Assembly (NCBI RefSeq): GCF_036711975.1 | Contig: NC_091972.1 | Span: 27,347,001 to 27,411,000 of the forward strand | Direction: 5' to 3' | Origin: Onthophagus taurus | Taxonomy: Eukaryota; Arthropoda; Insecta; Coleoptera; Scarabaeidae | Length of the DNA: 64,000 nt | Part shown: one piece after another, positions 19,690-31,821 of the stretch | Layout of the letters: each line of letters begins with the position of its first letter | How positions within the stretch are numbered: the stretch's first letter is position 1 | The notes under the pieces: generated by a model | The model's database searches: none | What the model was told of the DNA's origin: nothing | What the model saw: only the letters and a program-made list of their open reading frames with translations | Translations under genes and position numbers: made by a program

Positions 19690-21075
19690 GCCTGCCATAA
19701 AACTGAAGGCGAAACCAAATTACCTGTGAAATGTTATATCGACATTTGTATTCAGAATCTGTATAGATTTTAGCAGAAACATGTTAACCGTGTCGAAGCT
19801 TTAGTCAGTCATTTTCCACTTCTGTTTATACAAATTTGTCAAATACATAAGTAAAAGAAAATAAATAAACATCACAATATATATAGATAATGTAGTGTTT
19901 TGTTTGTTTACATATTATATATTGGGGTTTCTTTAGCTATGAGACTCTTGTTAAACTCAGGGTTTCGGGCAAGTTCAGGTTCAAAAAGAAAAATAATAAG
20001 GTTCGACAAAAATTCTTTTAATTAAACAAAAAAAAATTAACACGTTTTATGAATAACGAAAATAAAATTGTTTTTCTAAATTTACTTTATCAACAATGCC
20101 TATTGACGAGAGGTAACTTTTAAATGAAATAGAAAACTGCGATAATCGACTGAAACATCGATCTGAGAGAGAACACGTTTATTCTTTCGAGAGAGAGAGA
20201 GCAGGATAAAAACTCGTTATATCCGTTCTTAGAAATAACAAATGGCTGACGCCTTAAATCGAAATCAAACTCGTTGGAAAAATAGTGTTAAATAAAAAAA
20301 AGTTATACAAGACAAACTGATAAATCTTTACCCATAAGTAAGTATTGATAAAATTATAAGGAAACTCTTGTGAGTTGTCTTTTGAGTTTGATTCGTTGAT
20401 TTTTCTTTTGTAGGTTATGTTAAATAAGAAAAATAAATTATCATCCAACTCACTGCGAAAAAGAAAGGATTGGAATTCAATGTGGTATCAGGATAATGGA
20501 TTGTTTCTTGGTTTCGGAGCACGAACTAGATTTCTGGATTGGTTACAGGATTCCATTCCGGTCTCTCTTTCGGATTATACGGAATTGTCTACAGGATTCT
20601 TCTGATGGAAAATTGGACTGCTGTTCTTCGGATTTCGGGTCTCAGATAATCTCGAAGAAGTTTCAGGAGTTCTCGGAATAGGTCGATTCTTTTTTATATA
20701 TCGTTGGTTAAATTGGCTTTATAAAATTATTTTAATTTTAAAGGTTATCTCTCGGAGATTTAAATTTTTTCTGTCTGACGACGTGGATTCGACGCTGGTC
20801 AGACGACGACTGTCTCGCTGCCTGTTCGCGATTTCCTTATATACCCCGGCACTCCAACTGTTTCTTCCTTGTTTCTGATTGGTTCTTAGGTTCGCGCCTT
20901 TTTTCAAAATTCAAAATACTTGCATTGAATGTCATCTCTAGATTAGAAAAATTCAATTTTAAATCAAGGATTTCCTCCTCAAAATAACGTTAAAACATCA
21001 AAGGATGGATGAAAAATGGGCTTTAGGAGCTGGACTATATTAATTGATACTTTTGGAAGCAAACTAAGGCATATA
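19690..21075. other. Unassigned AT-rich sequence
   Basis: 19835-19890 is 5' flank of the piggyBac family (repeated at 26385-26430). The stretch 20450-20910 is less AT-rich and contains a TATA-like 'ccttatataccccggc' near 20833, perhaps part of an LTR, but I found no partner copy, primer site or gene. Nothing else supported. Confidence 0.3.
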
Positions 21076-23979
21076 TCAAGATTAGGAGTCTCTCTTAAAA
21101 ATCGATGATTTTTTTTTAATCGATAGGAAATGAGTCAAAAGAGGCATTAATGATAAAAAAAAAGTGCGGAAAAGTGTAGTACTTACCGAAAAATCACTTT
21201 AAAGTTGCGATTTGACGTTTCTTTTTGGAAGTTAAAAGCAATGTTAAAATTGCATTTTCGTATTAAATCCTAACCTGAAATTGTTTAATTTATACTCACG
21301 CACAAAATAAAAAGTTATTTTCACTAAACTTATTGAGATTAAAACATATTTTCGGATGAAAACCTTATTTCTTAGGCTATCAATGCATAACGACAACTAC
21401 CTGTCGTTAGATAGAATTGTTTCTACCAAATGTGTGTTAATAGATTGTGTATCAATTGATCTGTCAAACGACTGAAATATCTTTATATTGTAAATATAAA
21501 TGATAAATAAGTATAATAGTTTATTTAATAGTACCTTACTTAAGTTAAAATAGTTAATTAATTAAAAATTAATATTAAAAAAGACGTGTACATGGTTACA
21601 AAATAACAATAAAAAAATAACCCGTGTGACGATGGCAACAAACTGTGTATTTAACCAAATGACAATTACAACTAAGAACACAAGCAATGTTAACCATGAC
21701 ATGTATTTTCGTATTAAATCCTAACCTCAAATTGTTTAATTTATACCCAGGCACAAAATAAAAAGTTATTTTCACTTAACTTGAGATTCCAACATAACTA
21801 TTCATAATGACACCTATGTGAAGTTAGCCCCCAATTAGATAGGTTTTTACATGTATAGTATTTTGATTATAACATGAGAATCAGTGAACCGATTTCGATA
21901 AACAATGTCTCATTCGAAAGCTTAATCTTTGGTCAATACGACAGTGGAAATGCCCGATTCGAAATCTCTTTCGAATTTCGTTAAAACGCCAAAATAATGC
22001 GAACATACACGAAAATTACACAAAATAGACCTTCTTTAAATGGTGATAACTCGTAAACGATGTACCCGTTAATCAAGATCTATACGTCACTCGATTCGTC
22101 ATAGTGTCTTCTATCGAAATTACAAGATGCCCGATTTCAATTCTCTCCCGTTAACTTTATACAGCCCTCGGAATGACACCGTCTTCGGCTCGTTGTTTAT
22201 GCACGTGTGAACGCTCAAAAGTATAGTCCCCAATATAAAAAAATTAATTTAAACTAAATCGACTATAATTAAAGAACAGTTTGACGGATTTTAATGTTTT
22301 ATATCTCAATCGAAAGTTTATGTCTGGCTGAATGCTGTTGTCGAAATGCCCGATTCGAAATATTTAAGGATTTTGATTAAAACACAACAAACGAATTAAT
22401 TAAACACATCAATTATCTCCGGAACTAATTGACCAATTTTAGTCATCAAAATCTCGGTCGAAAGTATGATCTGCAATGAATGCGAAGGTGGAAACATTGA
22501 AATGACCCCGCGAGAGATTTCGAGTCGGGCATTTCCACTTTCGTATTGGCCAAAGATTAAGCTTTCGAATGAGATTTTGATTATCGAAATCGATTGACTG
22601 GTTTTCTTGTTATAATCAAAATACTATACATGTAAAATACTATCTAATTGGGGGCTAGAAAAATTTGGAGCTAACCTCGCATAGGTCCTAATGACTAAGT
22701 GCCTGTCGTTACATAGACTGTGTGTCTATTAACTATGTACAAGAGCGTCGCCAGATAGGAGCAAAGATAGATTCGAAAAAAGAAATTGAATACAATATAA
22801 GATACAGATAGATTCTAAAAATCTATTTGAAATGTTTATAATCTGTTATCGCATTTAAATAGAGAGCATGAGAGTTAAATAAAAATTTGTTATTAAAAGA
22901 CTTCAAACCACTTAAATATTATAATTAGGATAATTATTAATTAGTTTAACGTTATTTTGGAACTTAATAACACATATTATTGATGAAAATCCCTTTCGTA
23001 GTTACAAAGTTTTAGCATCAAAAGGTCATAACGTAGGGTGAAATATTCGTCAAATCCTTTGGTCAAATCTGAAAGAAAAGAATAATAAACCTTATTTTGG
23101 AGAAATTCAAAAGATTAAGGTAGAAATGCAATTGATGGGTACTTGTGGGTGTGTAATGGGCACGTTTCCACTCGGAAACAAAAAAGAAGGAAGGTGCGGT
23201 AAGGTTGTATCGTTTCGAAAAGGCAACTTTTTTACAAATTTTAAGTTACAAATCCATCGAATCCACCTGACGTCATGCGAAGAGTAGTATGTCAACATCT
23301 GGCCGTACTAAAAGTCATCTCCCAGGGAATCTTGCCAGATATATTTTCCACAAATCGTGCACAGCGAAGAAGCTTGATAAGGCGGCGGAATTTTATCGAA
23401 TAGCTGCGATTATGTAAGTACGACCCTATGAAGCCAGCTGAGCAACGGGACCTGGAGGAAATCGCAAATGAGTATCCATCCGATAACGAACCGTCATATA
23501 TTCGTCTACTCGGATACACTTGCGTAGCGTCTGGGAGCTCACATTGTTATAGGTATTTTTTATGTTATACGTGAATTAACAATGTAAGGCCAATGTTTAC
23601 ACAAATATTTGCCTGCTTGCGTACTTGCCAATTACACCAGTCGTGTGGGACCACCTTAAGAACAGAATAAACAATAGTCATCAATTGTAAAAACAGATTG
23701 AGTTCCTATAAATAGTTATTTTTATTTTTATAGCTGGTGTTTATATTTGACCCACACCCTTCTCCATATCTAATCCGACATTTGGGAAATTTTCGCTAGT
23801 TTAAACGTAAATTAACCTAACTCAAAATCTAATTTCTACACAAAATTCTTATTTGAGCGATATTACATCGATAAAAGCAAGATTGACGATTTTTAAGCAA
23901 CATAATTTATATTGTGTTCAGTCTTTATGTGGTGCTTAGAAATAATGGAATTTTCTTTAGTTTTATTCTTTCTCTATCT

Positions 23980-24830
23980 AAAACCGGTCTTTGTCTGTCG
24001 ATAAGTTAATACTAAGATCAATCTGTACTTAGACTACAAAGCGGTGGCTCTGTACTTAGATTAAATAGCTTAAAATTACCAAACTTCAAGCCTTTGTGCA
24101 ATTGTTATCAAACCGAATTTTAAAAACTATTATCACACTCGGAAAGAGCACTCTTTAAATTATCTTAACCCGGGTTTTCGTTGAAATGTCTATCGGCGTC
24201 ATGCTTAAATCGCCCTTAATATACATCCCTACACGCAAAAACGCTTAATTACTATTCCTTTAAACAAATTTCTTATTTGATAGGGGGAAAACTATAGAAG
24301 TATAGATCTATCTTATCTACAATTTTCTGGTCTTTCTAATGGTGTATAACACGCGGTTATCGCTGCTTGGTTATAGAGTTTTTTCCTGGTGATATAAGAA
24401 AGTTATTGATCCCAACAATGTTTAAAAGTAGCTAAAACGTGTGAATTTGGTAATTTTTTGACCAAAAACGTCCTTGTGTAAGTCTATAACTTCATGATAT
24501 ACTTCTATAGTTTTCCTCATATCAAATAAGAAAGTTGTTTAGAGGTAGAGCAATTAAACGTTTCTGTATATAGAGATGTATATTAAAGGTGATTTAACCA
24601 TAATGCTAATAGATATTAATCAATTATAAGAAAATTGTAATTTTTACCGAAGCCAGTAGTTTTTTGAAGCACAATTTTTTGACCGACAAAAACCCGGATT
24701 AAGATATTTGAAGGAGCGTTCTTTCTGATTGTGAACACAGTTTTTTAAAATTCGGTTTGATAACAATTGCACAATGGCTTGAAGTTTGGTAATATTAAGC
24801 TATTTTACGTACAGAGCGGTGTTCTTCATC
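23980..24830. repeat. Inner palindrome of the foldback element
   Basis: 24050-24200 pairs with 24690-24830 (shared 'ttcggtttgataacaattgc' class sequence and 'aaacccggattaag'). Inside that, 24225-24310 pairs with 24490-24600 ('tttcttatttgata', 'actatagaagtata'). The centre is near 24400. Confidence 0.7.
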
Positions 24831-25720
24831 TTTTATTGATTTTAATATTAACATATAAGGCAAACGAAGGATTAAGCTTTCGAATGAGACATTGTTTATC
24901 AAAATCGGTTCACTGGTTCTCATGTTATAATTAAAATACTATACATGTAAAATTCTGTTTAATTGGGGGCTGACTTCACATAGGTGTCATTATGAATAAT
25001 TATGTTGTAATCTCAACAAGTTTAGTGAAAATAACTTTTTATTTTGTGCGTGGGTATAAATTAAACAATTTCAGGTTAGGATTTAATACGAGAAAATACA
25101 TGGTTAACATTGCTTGTGTTGTCAGTTGTAATGGTTGTAATTGTCATTTGGTTCAATACACAGTTTGTTGCTATCGTCACACGGATTATTTATTTATTTT
25201 TATTTTGTAAGCATGTCTTTTTTAATAACTATTTTAATTTAACTAAACTACTATTAAATAAGCTACTATACTTATTTATCATTTATATTTATAACATAAA
25301 GATATTTCAGCTTTCAGTCATTTGACAGATCAATTGATACGCAATCTATTAACACAAAGTCTATTAATACACATTTGGTAGAAACAATTCTATCTAACGA
25401 CATTTAATTGTCGTTCTGCATCGATAGCCTAAGAAACCAGGTTTTCATCCGAAAATATGTTGTAATCTAAACAAGTTTAGTGAAAATAACTTTTTATTTT
25501 GTGCGTGGGTATAAATTAAACAATTTCAGGTTAGGATTTAATACGAAAATGCAATTTTAACATTGCTTTGAACTTCCAAAAAGAAACGTCAAATCGCAAC
25601 TTTAAAGTGATTTTTCGGTAAGTACTACACTTTTCCGCACTTTTTTTTTTATCATTAACGCCTCTTTTGACTCATTTCCTATCGATTACAAAAAATCATC
25701 GATTTTAAGAGAGACTCCTA

Positions 25721-26248
25721 TGTATGTATGTATGTATGTTACGGGGAGTGCGTATACTATACGCGGCACCTAGGCCCCAACGGGCCCCTTGTACATCCTC
25801 CTCTAAGAGGTCTGAGATGTTAAACGCGAGCTTAACTCGAATTCTGGCTGATTCCGCTTCCTGACCGACCCCCCTCAACGGGCGTGCTATGGCACAGGCC
25901 CAGTGCGGGTTCGCCCCTGTCAGGTGCCGCTCAACGATGCCACTCACTCGCTGGCCCCTCCGTACCAAGGTGGAGCAAAGCTGCTCATCAACCTTGGCCC
26001 GGGTACGCTCTCACGAGGTGTGTGCTTCATGAGCGCTAACGCGCGTTCAGCCATGTGTTCAAACCCCTTACACACATGGGTGATAACGACAACAAGAGGT
26101 GTACGACTGGTTGCCGGGACCGACGGCTTAACGTCCCCTCCGAAGGACGGGTGGGCGGCTTGGTGAATATGTTTAAACCGGGGCTCGAACCCGGAACGTC
26201 TGCGTGTCAACCCGAGAGTTTAACCGCTGAGCCACCGCCCAACCTTAG
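25721..26248 (-). mobile_element. tRNA-derived SINE
   Basis: The minus strand starts with a tRNA-like head: GGGCGGTGGCTCAGCGGTTA contains an RNA polymerase III A box (TGGCTCAGCGGTTA) and 26195-26175 reads GGGTTCGAGCCCCGG, a B box. The ~400-base body follows and the tail is a (CATA)n microsatellite (25721-25742). A perfect 13-bp duplication, AGAGAGACTCCTA, flanks it at 25708-25720 and 26249-26261. It interrupts the terminal repeat of the foldback element, so it is younger. Its 3' body resembles sequence often seen at LINE-mobilised insect SINEs. Confidence 0.88.
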
Positions 26249-26379
26249 AGAGAGACTCCTAATCTTGAATTATTCCCAAACTAAATGGTTTTAGATAAGA
26301 TTTTCACCAACAAAAAATCCCTCTGTCAAAATTTCAAGGTTATGTTCTCTCGGTGAACTAAACGATGGTTAATTTTATC

Positions 26380-26606
26380 ACAATACATAAGTAAAAGAAA
26401 ATAAATAAACATCACAATATATATTGATAAACACTTACCTGTGCGGTGGGGTATCGAGTAAGATATTGACTACTACAGATGCTTTAAGCTATTAAAGGAA
26501 GGTATTGAGTTCCCTGGTGGAACATTTACATATCGAATTGAATGGCGCGCATTTTAAGACGTCTGGGGTATATGATACCCCAACACACTGTCGCCAGGTT
26601 AATAAT
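26380..26606 (-). mobile_element. Isolated piggyBac-family end
   Basis: 26385-26430 repeats the 5' flank of the piggyBac relic (19840-19885). The far end reads CACTGTCGCCAGG then TTAA, the terminus seen at 18113. The two pieces together look like a solo 5' end of the family. Part of it (26457 on) is included in the duplicated block at the window's right edge. Confidence 0.5.
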
Positions 26607-27160
26607 AGGTAATATAAGTGCGATCCATGTAAGTTGTATATAAGTTGTCAAGATCCTTCCTACGATGACTCTTCCGTCTGGGGTTACGCCGCGCAATCGC
26701 ACGTGCAAAAAGTCCAACTTGTTTAGAACGAGGTCCTAAGGATGGCATTTGATGCACCTTGGTTTGTCAGTAACGCGACACTGCACAATGATTCCCAGAT
26801 GGCGACCATCGAGGAATTCATTCGGGACAAGGCCAGTACCGAGTTTACGCGGCTCGAAAACCACCCCAATCCCCTCCTAGCGGGATTAACGGATTACAAC
26901 GTTGAACACCTTCGCCCTTAACGGTCAAGGCTGCTTCTCGTCTGACGATCCAGGAATCCGACTGTCCTTCCCAATTCCACTTTCGATATCACTAAATTAG
27001 TGAATACAATGTAACATATGTATGTATTTTCCGTTAGTTTTAGGTCCGATGAAAAGGGCCACGTTCACCGTTCAAGATCTTTAATTTGTTTGTTAATATC
27101 CTCCCAATAAAGGTTGATAATATAAGTACGAAGGCTTTCATGGCCGGTGTTAATTAAACT
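26457..27160. repeat. Duplicated 0.7-kb block, copy A (copy B 63298-64000)
   Basis: 704 bases align without gaps at a constant offset of 36,841 bases to 63298-64000 with about a dozen substitutions, roughly 98% identity by eye. The block is composite: piggyBac end, 5'-truncated Jockey with its duplication, and Penelope sequence. Copy B runs off the window, so the full length is unknown. Confidence 0.93.
26656..27071 (+). mobile_element. 5'-truncated Jockey fragment (3' end only)
   Basis: Encodes the end of Jockey ORF2 (SVWGYAA, then VLRMAFDAPWFVSNATLHND to NPLLAGLTDY), with a five-base deletion near its start and stops in frame. The 3' untranslated region and the tail 'cacgttcaccgttc' follow. 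An 8-bp duplication, TCAAGATC, flanks it (26648-26655 and 27072-27079). It sits inside Penelope sequence. Confidence 0.88.
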
Positions 27161-27260
27161 AAAACTAGAACTAACACTAGACCTACTAGTCTTTTGAAAA
27201 AATGCTTGACGAAATGCCATGTTGCAACCTTCTTCAGAAACAAGTTCGAAGCGAAACACT
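27072..27260 (-). mobile_element. Penelope-like terminal region fragment
   Basis: On the minus strand it carries the motif set seen at the ends of the Penelope element at 32418-35640: CTGAAGAAGGTTGCAACATG, then 'tagtgttagttctagtttta' class repeats and 'accggccatgaaagccttcg'. A 64-codon frame (27065-27259) covers it. The hammerhead core is damaged here (the expected CGAAAC is lost). Confidence 0.7.
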
Positions 27261-28589
27261 TCGAACTTGTTCTGAAGTGTTTTTCTTAAATTTAAGTTAA
27301 GAAAACAAAATTTTCAGTGGATGATCACTCTACTACGTACATAGATATGCTAAAATAGCCCACCCAAAAATTCCAAAATGTCGAACTAATAACTTAGCAA
27401 AAATTCACCCACGCTTCTTCTCTTTACGAAGTCTTGTGATAAAGAGGAAGACCTCTCGCTAAAATTTTTCCAAAACCGAAATTAAAAAAAAAGTTCATGA
27501 ATGACATAATATAATAATATTCCCTAAATTATTTCCTAATAAATTTACTTTACAAAACTAAAGATTGAAGAAGAAAAAAAATAACAATTAAACTTTAAAA
27601 TTTGAATCAACACGAAAAATTAAACTAATTAATAAAAATAAGTAAATGTCGTAACGACGGTAATGTACAGATGGGGATTGTTTCAGATTCCGTTGCTGTA
27701 ACAAAAAAAATAAATAGAAAATTACCCTAAATAAAAAAAAATAAACCAACAAGATTAGTCGCTTGCAGAACGGAATAATTGTTTAAAATTTCTGCCAATT
27801 TTTCCAGAAATCTTCAATCATTCTTCTTAAAAGTTACAATTAGAAAATGTCCTCGAGTTAAAACATCGTAATAGTAGACCCTACTAATCGGAAACGGCAC
27901 ACATTAAGAACAGCATAAAAGAAAGAGAATAAATTAAGAATAAAAGTTAACCTAACATTTATTCTAAAAGATAAGATATTTTGGTACAAAACAACATTAA
28001 AGAAACATTTCATTTCAAAAACCTTCACTCTGATATTGCCTTCTTTTAAAATAAATAAAATATTGTTTTTAAACATATTTTGTAACATTGAACGGAAACG
28101 AAAATCTAATATCTACTATAAACTACATAAATTAAAAACAAAACAACATTCTGTTACGTTTCTCTTAATCACCTTAGTTTCTACTAAATAATTTTAATTA
28201 AAATTTAATTATTTATTTATGTTATATTTATTCTCTTATTGTTTTGTATGTTTCTAGCAACGGAATTCGAGATTCCTACTCCTTTCACTTTCCCTATTCG
28301 TTACGAGAGGTCGCGGATGCTCGGCTAAAGTTTAGATTCCTTCTTGATATATTTCACTCACATCGTTTTGGTCAATTTTACGACATTTTGGGGGTTTTTA
28401 AAATTTTTGGGTCGGTTGTTGAACGCGATGTTCTTTGACTTATTGAATAAGAACCATATTCATTTTGTTATCTCTATCCATTTTATCCAACCCCAAAAAC
28501 TCAAACGTCCATAAGTCCCTACAGATTGGGTACGTTCCTAAACACTCCCCCGCAATTTTGGTATTAAAGTTAAACTACAATTGTTTTAA
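27261..28589. other. AT-rich sequence without recognisable gene
   Basis: Runs of A/T and short open frames only. No family match on either strand. Confidence 0.4.
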
Positions 28590-29560
28590 ACGTATTCCCG
28601 TCTTAAAGTATTCTAATCTGTCTTAACCTTTAGTCACAACCTTTGTTAGTACATCTGGAAAAGTTTCATTTGTAGTATATTCCCACTTTGATTGTCTGTT
28701 AACAATACACTTCATTTAAATTTTGTAAGATTCCCTTCAAATACACTATCGCTCGTGCTGCTCTTGCTGCAGCTTACAGTATGTCCCCGGATCGAGTTAC
28801 AAAGAGGGAAAAAAATAACAAAAAAAAAACAAATAACATAGTGAATCATGTTTTCGTGTAGTTATACAAAAGTACCATAGCACAGTACTAAATAAATTCT
28901 CTCTTTCACGGTTAGCATCGCATAAAAAGACTTAATCTCACCAACATAAGTTGTAACTTTTATGGTTTCTATGGTTACATATCATAAAATTGAACTTGAA
29001 AAATTTTCAATTTAGAAAAAAGTCCAATTTTTATATAAAAATTGGAATAATTAGTTAACTTTTATAGTGAGAGTATAAAATTCACGCGATGTAGTAGCAT
29101 TATTTATGCTGAGATAAGTTTGAAAAATCAGTAACAAAATTTTTTTTTCTCTTTGTAACTCGATCCGGGGACATACTGTATATTCAGCTTCCGCTGTCGA
29201 AAGAGCTACACAATCCTGTTTCTTTGAACCCCATTAAATTAAATTTCTGCCCCAAAATGCAATCATTCCACTCGTACTCCTCCGATCCGATATAATTTAA
29301 ATCTTGAACTGAGAAATTCACCCCCCATTATTCATTCTAACTTTCTTAGTTTTTTTTTTATTTTTCTGTGTTTTAATTAACTGTATGACATTTTGTACCG
29401 CTTCATCTTTACTTTTCAATAAGAATATCATTCCAAAATGAGAATAATCATCTAAAATTATTTGAAAATATTGATACCCTTCTTTAGTAATTGGGTTTAT
29501 TGATTCAGTTTTTAATCGAGAAACTTTACTGGGATGTAGTACTTGCCAAAATAACACAAG
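28590..29560 (-). pseudogene. Ty1/Copia polyprotein relic
   Basis: On the minus strand 29318-29557 encodes the start of a Copia integrase core (INPITKEGYQYFQIILDDYS, LLKSKDEAVQNVIQLIKTQK); the usual LDNGGEF has become NNGG. After an internal deletion of the reverse transcriptase, KKQDCVALSTAEAEY (about 29186-29230) is the RNase H active-site region, continuing after the MITE as AAARAARAIVYLKGI (28730-28774). ETFPDVLTKVVTKG near 28640 matches the Copia C-terminus. The element is dead by deletion, frameshift and a later MITE insertion. Confidence 0.85.
28775..29180. mobile_element. MITE with Tc1/mariner-like ends, inserted in Copia RNase H
   Basis: A 406-bp element whose ends are inverted repeats of about 30 bases beginning TACAGTATGTCCCCGGATCG, with a TA at each end, the target of Tc1/mariner elements. 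No open frame. The same end sequence recurs alone at 43556-43578 and in degenerate form at 31711-31725. It splits the Copia codons for AEAEY and AAAR. Confidence 0.88.
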
Positions 29561-29904
29561 TTTTTAGCTATGACCGATCAAAAAAAAATTTACATTTCAT
29601 TTTTTATTTCGGCTAAAAGTAAACCGTAGAATTTGAAATTTTGTATGTACTTACTACTGGTTAAGACCTTATTTTCAAGCATACCTTGAGCTTCGCTAGC
29701 GCCCTCTAAGGGGATGAAATTCACTACCTCTTTGATTCTTTTATAACAACTTTTTAACGCCATTGAATGTTAACATAAAAAAATATGCGTTGAAAAGTTC
29801 ATTCTTTAGTGGTTCTTTTTCGTCTCTTTAGTTTTTTCCTTAAAGATGTTTTTCCCCATGATAATTCCTATAAAAAATAATGTATTAAATAATTTAGTTA
29901 TCTT

Positions 29905-31020
29905 GACAAAGGCCTGACTTGGAAATCACACATTAGTTGCAACAATTGTACTCACCCAGTGTCGAAAGACAATTCAATGTGGGATCTACACGTCTGTACT
30001 AAGATGGTAGCTCACGGAGCCATAGTTTGGTGCTCAGCAACGAGTGGCCTGCCTGTTAATCACGGGTGCCATGAGATCGACATCCACCATCGCGCTGGAG
30101 ACTATGCTGAACGTGCTGCCCCTAGATATTTTTATCAAGGAGGTAGCCGCGATGGCGGATAATAAGCAGGTTGTAAAAATGGGAAAAGTCTGGAGCGAAC
30201 TCTGGAGTGAGGCTGTTTGTAAACAACCCTTCCTTGAAGCTCGCGCAGACTACATCACACCTACTTTCTTAAACAGACCACACTTTGGCATTGAAACGAT
30301 ACCCCGGAGTAACTTAAGCAAGGGCAAATCGCTGACTATCTACACTGATGGATCAAAGAAGGCTGGAGACTCCGGCGCCGGAATTTTCTCGCACGATCTC
30401 CAGCTACACCTATCCACTTCGCAAGGGTCCTACTGCACGACTGTTCAGACCGAAATAACTGCTATAAATATAGCAACCAATGTGATTATCGACACCAAAA
30501 CAGTTGGCAGAAACGTTGTAATCTGCACAGATAGCAAACAGGCTATGCTGGAGGTTGGTAGGCATCGAACTACATCATCGTTTGCGAAGTCCTGTCGGCA
30601 ATCACTCGAAGAGGCTAACGTTTATAACAATGTTACGATAAAGTGGCGGAAAGGATATACCGGAAATAAGGGACACGATCATGCGGACAGGTTGGCGAAA
30701 CGGGCGGCTAAGAAGTCACCGGTCTCCCCTGAACCGTTTGTACCTCTGACTTTCAATACAGCATCAAATATGGGATGAGACTGCAGTAGATGTTTTTGCA
30801 AAGAAAACTCTGCTCTACCCTGACCGGAAGAGATCTACTCAGTTCCTGAGAAAATCAAAAAGTGACTTGAGGCTCCTCACCCACTTCCTGTCCGGACACT
30901 GCAGGTTACGCAAGCACGTCAAGTTCACCGTTCTATTAACGTTCATTAAAAACTTGGGCTGGTTTGGACTTGGTGGGATAGAGCCATTGGAGATGAAAAA
31001 TGGCAAGAGTATATAAGATA
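29905..31020 (+). pseudogene. Non-LTR retrotransposon 3' fragment with RNase H domain
   Basis: Starts in the C-terminal reverse-transcriptase region (KGLTWKSHI; then, after frame changes, ITGAMRSTSTIALETMLNVL and PLDIFIKEVA). A complete RNase H fold follows in the open frame 30044-30778: YTDGSK (first Asp), TEITAIN (Glu), ICTDSKQAML (second Asp) and NKGHDHADRLAK (final Asp). After the stop, SGHCRLRKHVKF resembles the tail region of R1/I/LOA-type elements. It is not the local Jockey family, which lacks RNase H. 5'-truncated and frameshifted, so inactive. Confidence 0.85.
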
Positions 31021-31202
31021 GCATTAAAGCCTTTCCAGTACTACTTATGCTTTTTTCCGTATCTTCTTAAGATGTACACAAAATTTAAAACCCAACACTT
31101 AAATTAACAATAGTATATTATTATATGTGAGTAGAAATTTTGACCACGACTATTGAAATTAATTCCATAAATTTATTTGTCCACGACTACCTTATAATAT
31201 AT

Positions 31203-31712
31203 ATACCTTATGAATGAGTTTTCTAAAACAAAATGGTAGTCATTTTTCACGGAGTGAATAATAGCGGTGAATAATAATCATTATTCACGGGTAGCCATCT
31301 TGACCAGACTAATAATAATTATTTGAAACGTTAAAAGTTCAAAAAACGTCAATTTAATTCAATTTTTTAGGAGTTTCTAAAGGTTTGACATTAAAAAAAC
31401 CTAAACAAATTCTTTTTTTCGTATGATTTAAGCATAAATTAATTAATTTTCGTAAAAAAACGTTTTATAAAATTGATATTTCATTTTGACAAATAATTGT
31501 TGTGAAGTTGGTTACAGTTAGTAACATTGAATTTGTGTCACTGACGTTTAAACTTTATTCAAAAATTTATTTCAAAATTGTATTAAATTGACATTTTTTT
31601 GAAATTTTAATATATGATAATGATTGAATAATGATTATTCACCGCTATTATTCACTCTGTGAAAAATGACTACCATTTTGTTTTAGAAAACTCAGTTATA
31701 AGATATATATAC
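31203..31712. mobile_element. MITE with ~95-bp terminal inverted repeats
   Basis: 'gagttttctaaaacaaaatg' and 'gtagtcatttttcac' followed by 'gtgaataatagcggtgaata' on the left (31215-31290) are mirrored at 31625-31700. About 510 bp, no coding capacity. Confidence 0.85.
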
Positions 31713-31821
31713 AATGTGTCCCCGGATTGTGTACCCGTAAGTAGTAGTTCGCACGAGACCAACGAGACGAGATTTTCATAAAGTCTTGTCTCGTCTCGCC
31801 GATGAACTAATAAGTCTTGTA

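Larger units (their letters stand above)
21076..26268. mobile_element. Large nested foldback element (5.2 kb)
   Basis: The outer ends are inverted: 'tcaagattaggagtctctct' at 21076 and its complement ending at 26268. The arms match for some 800 bases: 21083-21910 against 24860-25720 reversed, including the 'acttaccgaaaaatcacttt', 'attttgtgcgtgggtataaa' and 'tttaattgggggct' segments. Each arm contains two copies of one sub-repeat (about 21255-21330 and 21700-21775; mirrored at 25030-25100 and 25475-25545). Further inverted pairs are nested inside. No transposase is encoded. A SINE interrupts the right end. Ends resemble the 0.63-kb element at 11053-11679. Confidence 0.8.

Noticed and set aside
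20417-20700. Short frames in a Trp/Ser-coding stretch suggesting a small gene
   Set aside because: No start context, homologue or conservation signal; overlapping frames on both strands are equally open.
25705-26210. Overlapping 87-88-codon frames in the SINE
   Set aside because: They lie within an RNA polymerase III-type element; A and B boxes and the duplication explain the sequence without a protein.
26165-26245. Functional tRNA gene
   Set aside because: A and B boxes are present but the sequence does not close into a full cloverleaf with an acceptor stem and it is continuous with the SINE body.
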